From: Tricholomella constricta
Taxonomy: Eukaryota; Basidiomycota; Agaricomycetes; Agaricales; Lyophyllaceae
DNA length: 64,000 bases
Direction of reading: 5' to 3'
Assembly: GCA_013368375.1 (NCBI GenBank)
Contig: JAACJP010000016.1
Location: 248,001 to 312,000, forward strand
In this document: one piece after another, positions 57,689 through 64,000 of the stretch
Layout of the letters: each line of letters starts with the position of its first letter
Position numbering within the stretch: position 1 is the stretch's first letter
Notes under the pieces: generated by a model
Database searches by the model: none
Told to the model about the DNA's origin: nothing
What the model saw: only the letters and a program-made list of their open reading frames with translations
Made by a program: the position numbers and the translations under genes

Positions 57689-59808
57689 ATGGCGAACAAG
57701 AAAAGCAAAGGCTCAAACAAGAAAAAGGCAGCGGGCAGCGTGCCAAACGGTACTGCTGCCAGGTGCGTCTCTGATAATCCCATTCCGCCGTCAACTGTTC
57801 TGAATGTGTGTGTGTGTATCTAGCGTACCAGCTGGCTCCGGCGCAGGATCCAGCACCAGCAGTCCACCACCTCCCACACCGAGCCCCAATACCTCACACT
57901 CAAACTCACACTCACCTACACCGGAACCGGAGGGGGAGGAGGAAGAGGAGGAGGAAGATCCCACAGCCCGTGCTGAGAAAATCAAAGAACAGGGTAACAT
58001 CTCTTTCAAGGCTGGACGATACGGAGAAGCTATAGACCTCTATACCAAGGCTATCGGTGAGACCCCCAAATCCCCCCCCCCCTTCCCGTTTCCAAATTCT
58101 AAAAATCGTGCTGGCTACCACCAGAACTACACGCGGCAGAGCCAGCGTACCTCACCAACCGCGCAGCATCCTACATGGCACTCAAAAGGTTCCGTCTCGC
58201 GCTGGGAGACTGCCAGCTCGCCGCCTCCCTGCAATCCGCCGCCCCCTCCCCCAAAACCCTGCTTCGGCTAGGGCGGTGCCAGCTCGCCCTCGGCTCCTCC
58301 GCCGCCGCCCTCTCCACCGTCCGCGCCATCCTCGCGGTGGAGCCCAAGAACGCGGCGGCGATGCAGCTGAGGGATCGGGTGCAGGTGCTGGAGGGCCACG
58401 TGCGGAACCTGGACGCGGCAAGGAAACGCAGGAATTGGGGGCTCGCACGGCTGGCGCTGGACAAGTGCTTGCAGGCGATTGAGGGGGAGGGGGCGGAAAT
58501 CCCGACGGAGTGGAGAACCTGGCGGGTCGAGCTTGAGCTTGCAAAGGGCAATTGGGACGCTGCTCATGCCGCGGCAAAGTACGACTCTTCCTTCCCCTTG
58601 CCATTGGCTTCGTTTACCTTTCTGACACCCCCTCCCCTGTGTTTTTGTTTTGTTTCGTTTCTGCAGTGACGCTCTCCGGCTAAGCCCGAACTCCCCTGAC
58701 ATCCTCGCCGTCCGGGGCTTGGTCCTCTTCCTGAGCGGGAAGCTGCCCCAGGCGACGCAGCACGTCAACTCTGCCCTTCGTCTCGACCCGGGCCACGAAG
58801 CTGCCAGACGGCTGCGCATACGAGTCAAGGACGTGGATCGGCTAAAGGAGGAAGGCAACGTCTCCTTCAAGACCGCACAATATGCGGATGCGATCGCAAA
58901 GTACAGCGAGGCTCTAGACGTCAGGATTTCTCTCCCTTCCCCCCCCCCCCCCCCCTTCCCCCTTCCCCGTTCCCGGTCACTGTCACTGTCCACCGTCAAT
59001 TCTGATTTCTGATATTCATTATCTTTTCAGCGTATCGGGGAAAGCGAGGAGGAAGGCGGGGGAGGCCAGATCCGAGCTACCCTGCTCTCGAACCGCGCCA
59101 CCACTCTGCTCAAGGTACGCCCCCCCCCCTTCTTCATTCCCCATCCTTTCATATTGATTGTTCGGGTATGGTGACCAGCTCGAGCGACACGAAGAAGCCC
59201 TAGCCGACACAGACGCCTCCCTCGCCCTCCTCCCCACTTCCTTCAAAGCCCTCCGCACACGCGCCCGCATCCACCTCCACCTCGAGAACTTTGACCTCTC
59301 CATCTCCGACTACAAATCCGCTATCCAGCACTCCACGGCGGAGGGCGCCAGCGACGCCGACGTGCGTTCCTTGCGGGGCGAGCTGAAGAAGGCCGAGGCG
59401 GCTTTGAAGAGGAGCAAGACGAAGGATTATTATAAGATTTTGGGCGTGCCGAGGGAGTGTAGTGAGGTTGAGGTTAAGAAGGGGTATAGGAGGGAGAGTT
59501 TGAAGCATCATCCTGATAAGGGAGGGGATGAGGAGAAGTTTAAGCTTGTGGCTGAGGCTTATGCTGTCTTGTCTGATCCACGGCGGCGGGAGCGGTATGA
59601 TATGGGCGAGGAGGAGGATGGGATGAATGATGGGATGGGTGGGGGGATGGGTGGGGGGATGGGAGGGATGGGGGGCATGACGCAGGCGGATTTGGCGGAG
59701 CTTTTTGCGCAGTTTAATGGGGGGGGTGGTGGGTTTGGAGGAGGAGGGTTTGGAGGAGGGGGACGCTCGAGAGGCTCGCATTCCCATTCGCATGGGTTTG
59801 GGTTTTGA
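57689..59808 (+). CDS. TPR-DnaJ co-chaperone (DNAJC7/Tpr2 type)
   Basis: The ATG at 57689 gives [20 protein letters not shown]. An acidic linker follows, then the TPR pairs: [80 protein letters not shown] and [22 protein letters not shown]-terminal J domain reads [20 protein letters not shown], with the HPD motif in [15 protein letters not shown] Gly/Met-rich and Gly/Phe-rich tail ends HSHSHGFGF at 59808. The order TPR-TPR-J is that of DNAJC7/Tpr2, which links Hsp70 and Hsp90. Introns include one at about 57761-57823 and one near 58578-58667. Confidence 0.88.
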
Positions 59809-60468
59809 GTGCCGAGTTTTGAGTGCCGAGTTTTGAGTTTTGAGTTGTGAGTTTTCTGATTAGAGGAAGAAATACGAATATTGTAGGAGTAGGAGTAGGA
59901 GTAGGAGTATATATAGACTTGAAGTATCTTATGGTACCGGTACATATAGCGAAGAACGCCACCCATTTTCTTGTCATTTGTCATATTGGCATGCACGCTG
60001 CTTTAAATTTGGACTTTAAGTGGTACATTGGACTGTGCGCACATGCATGTGAGATGACAATAATCAAATGCGCAGCGCAGTACTTGGATGGCAGGGAAGC
60101 ACGGGAACGAGGCCTAAGGTATTCATAGGTCGTGTGATGCTCAGTGCTCAGTAAGTGCTCACTCGTCCCTCGGCATTGACAATGTGCAACCGTGGGGTAG
60201 GCGATGATTCTAATATTACAGTTCGGGTGTTGTACATACACTTTGTTATTTGTTATACTGCTTTGGATTCGTGGGTTCAATGTTTATGTTTACTGTTGCG
60301 GGATCGGGATCGAGAACGGGAATGGGGGAGGTGATACAGACATATTCAGACTACAGGAGGATTGGGATTGTTGTTGGGATGATTGGGGTAGTGTACGGAT
60401 TGAGCCACTAAAGCGTAGGGTAAAATCAAACAAGGACTTGGGTCTGTACAATAACAATGCCGATCATA
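59809..60468. other. Intergenic with short tandem repeats
   Basis: Directly after the DnaJ stop, GTGCCGAGTTTTGA is repeated (59809-59845). An (AGGAGT)n run of four to five units lies at about 59885-59908. No gene is visible. Confidence 0.5.
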
Positions 60469-61065
60469 TTAGATGATCATGATGAGATGTAGTCGAGGGG
60501 AGACGGTTACCTGAGCATCGCTGGTGATCGCAACTGCGCTCTTGGGGGAGGCGGCGACGGCGTACGAGGTGCGAGCGATGGCGGAGAGGTCGAGGTCTAA
60601 GGTAAGTAAGGATCAGTCAAACTGGCTAAGAGAAAGGCGCAGCAGGAGCAGCGACGTACTTGCGGTCTTGAGCGCGTTCTTCCTAAACTTCTTTGCAGTC
60701 TCGAGCTCATCGTGGGTCGGGGCACTGTTGGTCCTCTGCAAGCCCGGTTTCTTCTCCTCAAGAGCTGCATGCGCAATTTCATCAGAAGTTGGGACAACAT
60801 CACCAGTTAGGAATAGGAACGAACACGTACATTCGGAGTGGGAGCTGAGGTTATCGGAGGACGACAAAGACTCGACCAGTTCCTCTCCAAGCTCGAGCTC
60901 CTCGTCGTCCATAGCCGCAAACTCGAGGTCCTTCTCGTCCGCCAGGCTTCCCCAGCTGTGTGCCCCAGCCCCGTTCTTGCGCACGGACTTGTCCAGCCCG
61001 GATTTGGACTCTGAGCGATCCTTGATGATGGCTCGGGGGAAGGAGGCGCGGGCGGTGCGAGTCAT
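60469..61065 (-). CDS. Stm1/HABP4-PAI-RBP1-like mRNA/ribosome-binding protein
   Basis: The ATG at 61065 gives MTRTARASFPRAIIKDRSES, then the conserved KSGLDKSVRKNGAGAHSWGS core. Acidic DEKDLEFAAMDDEELELGEE and, after an intron, KKPGLQRTNSAPTHDELETA + KKFRKNALKT follow. Another intron leads to DLDLSAIARTSYAVAASPK. The G-AHSWGS core and the acidic region fit the short fungal relatives of the hyaluronan/mRNA-binding family. Members such as Stm1/SERBP1 bind ribosomes and RNA. The end is uncertain. The open frame reaches TAA at 60469-60471, but a GTAACC donor at ...SDAQ could instead lead to another exon. Confidence 0.55.
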
Positions 61066-61620
61066 GATGCAAGATGAATTCAGATATCGATAGAGGAGTC
61101 TGCGTATACGGACGCGGCGAGAGTAGGAGGGGAGATTTATTCGAATCGATATTGATATTGTGTATTGGTATTGGTGCGTGGATAGTCAAGTGACTCGCGG
61201 CTTATATACTTAGGGTCGGCTCCTGTCTTGGTCACTCGTTCCAGAGCATTCCATCCACCTTCAACTTGCTCTTCTATCATCTCATCATCACAATTAATCT
61301 CCGTCTGTTCTTTGGTGTTGCCTTTGATCCCTTCGTCTTCTGTGTTCTCTAGCATTTCAAGCGGATATCTTTCGAATAAACTATTATGGTGCTTTGCCGA
61401 AAGCAGAACTTGGGGAAGCTCCGACGTCATTGCGCCACGTGCCATGAGCAACTTTGTTGTCAAAAGTGGCCCGATGCCCTTGCTCAATATCAAATTTCAC
61501 CCATGGCAAGCTACATACGCTGAGAAGTATCTGTCCTCTACTAGTACTACACGCGACGGTATGCTCCATTCATCCGTTTTGCGCCTGATCAACTCGCTAG
61601 AAAAGTGTGCATCTTCCATC

Positions 61621-61694
61621 GGCCGACTAGCTCAGCTGGTTAGAGCGTCGTGCTAATAACGCGAAGGTCTTGGGTTCGATCCCCACGTTGGCCA
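61621..61694 (+). tRNA. tRNA-Ile (anticodon AAU), no intron
   Basis: The acceptor stem GGCCGAC pairs with GTTGGCC (61687-61693, allowing a G-U pair), with discriminator A at 61694. The D arm holds box A TAGCTCAGCTGG. The anticodon stem TCGTG/CGCGA closes the loop CTAATAA, giving anticodon AAT. The T arm has box B GGTTCGATCCC. The length is 74 nt and CCA is not encoded. It is a normal nuclear tRNA. Confidence 0.93.
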
Positions 61695-61985
61695 TCTCCA
61701 GATTGTTTCATTTTTTGCCGCTGTCGCTGTCTTCTCAACAACGGTTACCGGCTATCTACTCAATCAACACTTGATCAATCTATAACACTGCATGCATATG
61801 GTTCGTTTCTTGGCCTCAGACTCAAAAGGCCAAAATGAAACGTGGATATTAGTTTCCTGTCTCCTCTCCTCTCTTCTGTTCCTTCTGTTCTACGGCTTTG
61901 AAAGCTTTTGGCGGCAATCGACTTTTAACGACGTTCATTGATTCTCGTACTCAACTCTGCTAAGGAAAGCTTATAATCCCTCATA

Positions 61986-63608
61986 ATGTTCGACCCCTCC
62001 ACCCTCCTCTGGACCCTCTCCCTCTTGCACGCAGCCCTAGCCTCTCCCCTCTCCCTCGGCCTCTTTCCAACGACTTCCACCGAGACTCCAACAGCGCTGT
62101 CGCAAGAAACAGTCGACACGGAATTCCTGCGCCCGGCGCTATTCAGCCGCGTCGCGTACTGCTCAAGTGCTGCAGTGACCAGCTGGGAGTGCGGTGCGCC
62201 GTGCGAGAGCATGGGTGGGGGTATCGAGGTTCTACAGGCAGGAGGAGGTATGTTCGATCGTCCCCCCCCCCCTAGCCGTAGCCGGTCTCTTTCATGATGG
62301 GATGGGATCACTGACACGCTGACATTTTCCGTCATCTATCATCTGCCTACTTATGCGCGGTAGACGACGGCCTGATACCCATGTGTGAGCACCACATTTA
62401 TTTTTTTGTTACCGACTGACGGGACACGGGACACGCGTTGCTGATCGTCCGATTGCGCATGGCAGATTTTGTCGCACACGACTCTGCGACGGAGTCTATC
62501 GTCGTGACGCATCAGGGAACGGATAGGAAGAATATGTGGGTGTGACACACGCGCCGTTCCCAGCGCCGATCTGATCAACGTACATCCTTCCCTAGTCTAT
62601 CAATCCTCAACGACGTGCAACTCCAGCTCGTGAAGCTCAATTCGACGCGTTTCCCGGGTGCAGACGGTACGTCCGCCCGTCCTTGCAAGTCTAAGCCAAA
62701 AATCTATCATTACTCGCTCACGGCAATCATCAGAGGACATCAGGGTGCACGAAGGCTTCCAGAAGACGTTCGAGCGCACGGCGGATAGCGTGCTGGGCGG
62801 CGTGCAGGCTGCGTTGGCGAGCAAGGGCGTCAACAAGGTTTTGGTCACTGGCCATTCACTCGGTAAGACCCTCCCAGGGCTAGGGCTAGGGATCTTCTTC
62901 CCTATTCCTGCACATCTATTTGCTCATGAGCGATCATCGTGGTAGGCGCGGCCATGGCACTGATGGACGCTCTCATGCTCAAACAAAACCTCGACCCCTC
63001 CGTCGAGATCAAAGCGACGCTCTTTGGGCTTCCCAGGGCAGGCAACGCCGCATGGGCCGATTTCGTCGACGCCACGGTGCGCATCCCACATTCCTCTGAG
63101 CACTCATGTTTTTCCTGATCTCGAAGGAAAATACTTAGCTTGGTGATACGATGACCCGCGTCTCCAACCAAAACGACCCCGTACCGACCCTCCCGCCTCG
63201 CTTCCTGGGGTACCAGCACCCCGCGCGGGAGGTGCACATCCGCGCTGTGGGCGCCGACGGCGAGGCCACAGATACCGTCGCGTGCGAGGGGCAGGAGAAC
63301 GAGGTTCGTATACGCGCTCTCTCTCTCTCTCATGTCCCTCTTTCCCCTCCCTTTTTCCTTTTTTTGATGGTTTAGCTTATTGGGAAGCTTCTGTCTGCTG
63401 TAGAATTGCTCCTTGGGTAACTCGGTGTTCGATATCAACATCGCCGACCATTCCGGTGAGTCCGGTATCCCCATACCCCCATTCCCATTCCCATTCCCAT
63501 CCCCCACTTGAGGTTCTTATTCTCGTTATGCTTATTTATGCTTATGCTCCCGCGAAAGGCCCGTATCTGGGGAACGTATCCTTCGGAAGCAAGTTCTGCC
63601 CTCTTTAA
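61986..63608 (+). CDS. Secreted class-3 lipase
   Basis: The ATG at 61986 gives the signal peptide MFDPSTLLWTLSLLHAALAS. After RPALFSRVAYCSSAAVTSWE come many short exons: YFVAHDSATESIVVTHQGTD (oxyanion region), VHEGFQKTFERTADSVL, LVTGHSLG (nucleophile Ser, split at an intron) and IKATLFGLPRAGNAAWADFV. RVSNQNDPVPTLPPRF carries the catalytic Asp and INIADHSGPYLGN the catalytic His. The stop TAA is at 63606-63608, after FGSKFCPL. This is the Rhizomucor-type lipase_3 fold with a complete Ser-Asp-His triad and several Cys for disulphides. It would hydrolyse triacylglycerols or related esters outside the cell. Confidence 0.9.
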
Positions 63609-64000
63609 GCAGGTGTCATGGTCAGTGGTGGGTGGGGCTTTGCGGTGCTGCTACACTGCTATAGCAGCGTCGTGGTGATATCCTTATGCATCTGTTTCTT
63701 ATTGTTATACGCGGTTGGTTATTAATTGGGATAGATACTCATTCACTCGGCCGAAGGGGAAGTGTGATCACAATCACAATCATTTGTCTTTTCCACTTTT
63801 ACGGTACGGGGGCATCTTTGCTTGGTTTAATTTTGTCAAACTATGATGGGATGGGATGGGGATGATGTGCTCGCTCTTTGTCAAAGGCCTGGTTACCCGG
63901 AACCAAAGAAAAAAGAACATCCTTGAGGGAGTACGTACTGACTCTCGCCTTTTCCTCAAGTTCCAATCCGCTCCCGTTCCCCCGGTCCCGCATAATCTCA
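63609..64000. other. 3' flank of the lipase, no gene seen
   Basis: The region contains GGTGTCATGG and AT-rich stretches, and no ORF or RNA gene that I can support. Confidence 0.5.

Overview
The window looks like a gene-poor to moderately gene-dense stretch of an Agaricomycete (mushroom-forming basidiomycete) nuclear genome. The genes have many short spliceosomal introns of about 50-60 bp. Several families are typical of that class: an App1-type protein, a HECT-like expanded-family protein, DUF6698, a DUF6534 membrane protein, a P450 and F-box paralogues. The mobile elements fit too: Plavaka, a Ngaro-type tyrosine-recombinase retroelement and Ty3/gypsy relics. No search was run; all family names are pattern recognition from translated sequence.

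Left accessory region (1-20 kb). A Tc1/mariner-like MITE (61-890) is followed by an App1-like gene (minus) whose catalytic part is replaced by a G-rich minisatellite. A second block of the same minisatellite lies upstream of that gene. A perfect 16-bp hairpin then precedes a multi-exon gene ending in a TET/JBP-like 2OG-Fe(II) dioxygenase domain (3358-6158). Ty3/gypsy relics with two LTR-like repeats in opposite orientation occupy 6.2-9.3 kb. A tRNA-derived SINE-like sequence lies at about 10.8 kb. A multi-exon HECT-like protein (11.4-14.5 kb), a truncated-looking RNase P Rpp40-like gene (16.3-17.3 kb) and an rve-integrase gene (17.7-19.5 kb) follow.

Middle (20-28 kb). A complete-looking cytochrome P450 (minus) sits beside the decayed C-terminus of a second P450. 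Next come a leaderless Mn/Fe superoxide dismutase, a small secreted-type ORF with two frame changes, an F-box gene, and a decayed F-box fragment just downstream of it.

Mobile island (28-36 kb). A Plavaka transposase gene (minus) is interrupted by a 918-bp TIR element flanked by CTAA. Just upstream lies an unrecognised four-or-more-exon gene, divergently paired with a DUF6698 gene.

Right region (38-64 kb). This is mostly housekeeping or conserved genes: a class-V PLP enzyme, a DUF6534 protein, RNA polymerase III subunit RPC25/RPC8, a Rim2-type mitochondrial nucleotide carrier, an F-box/WD40 protein, a TPR/DnaJ co-chaperone (DNAJC7 type), a Stm1/PAI-RBP1-like protein, tRNA-Ile(AAU) and a secreted class-3 lipase. 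A 6.1-kb, apparently intact Ngaro/PAT-type retrotransposon (45432-51575) has split direct repeats A1-ORFs-B1-A2-B2. It is inserted in what was a roughly 300-bp bidirectional promoter, 14 bp from the RPC25 start codon and about 295 bp from the carrier start. This element, the TET/JBP gene and the Plavaka/DUF6698 island are the most interesting parts.
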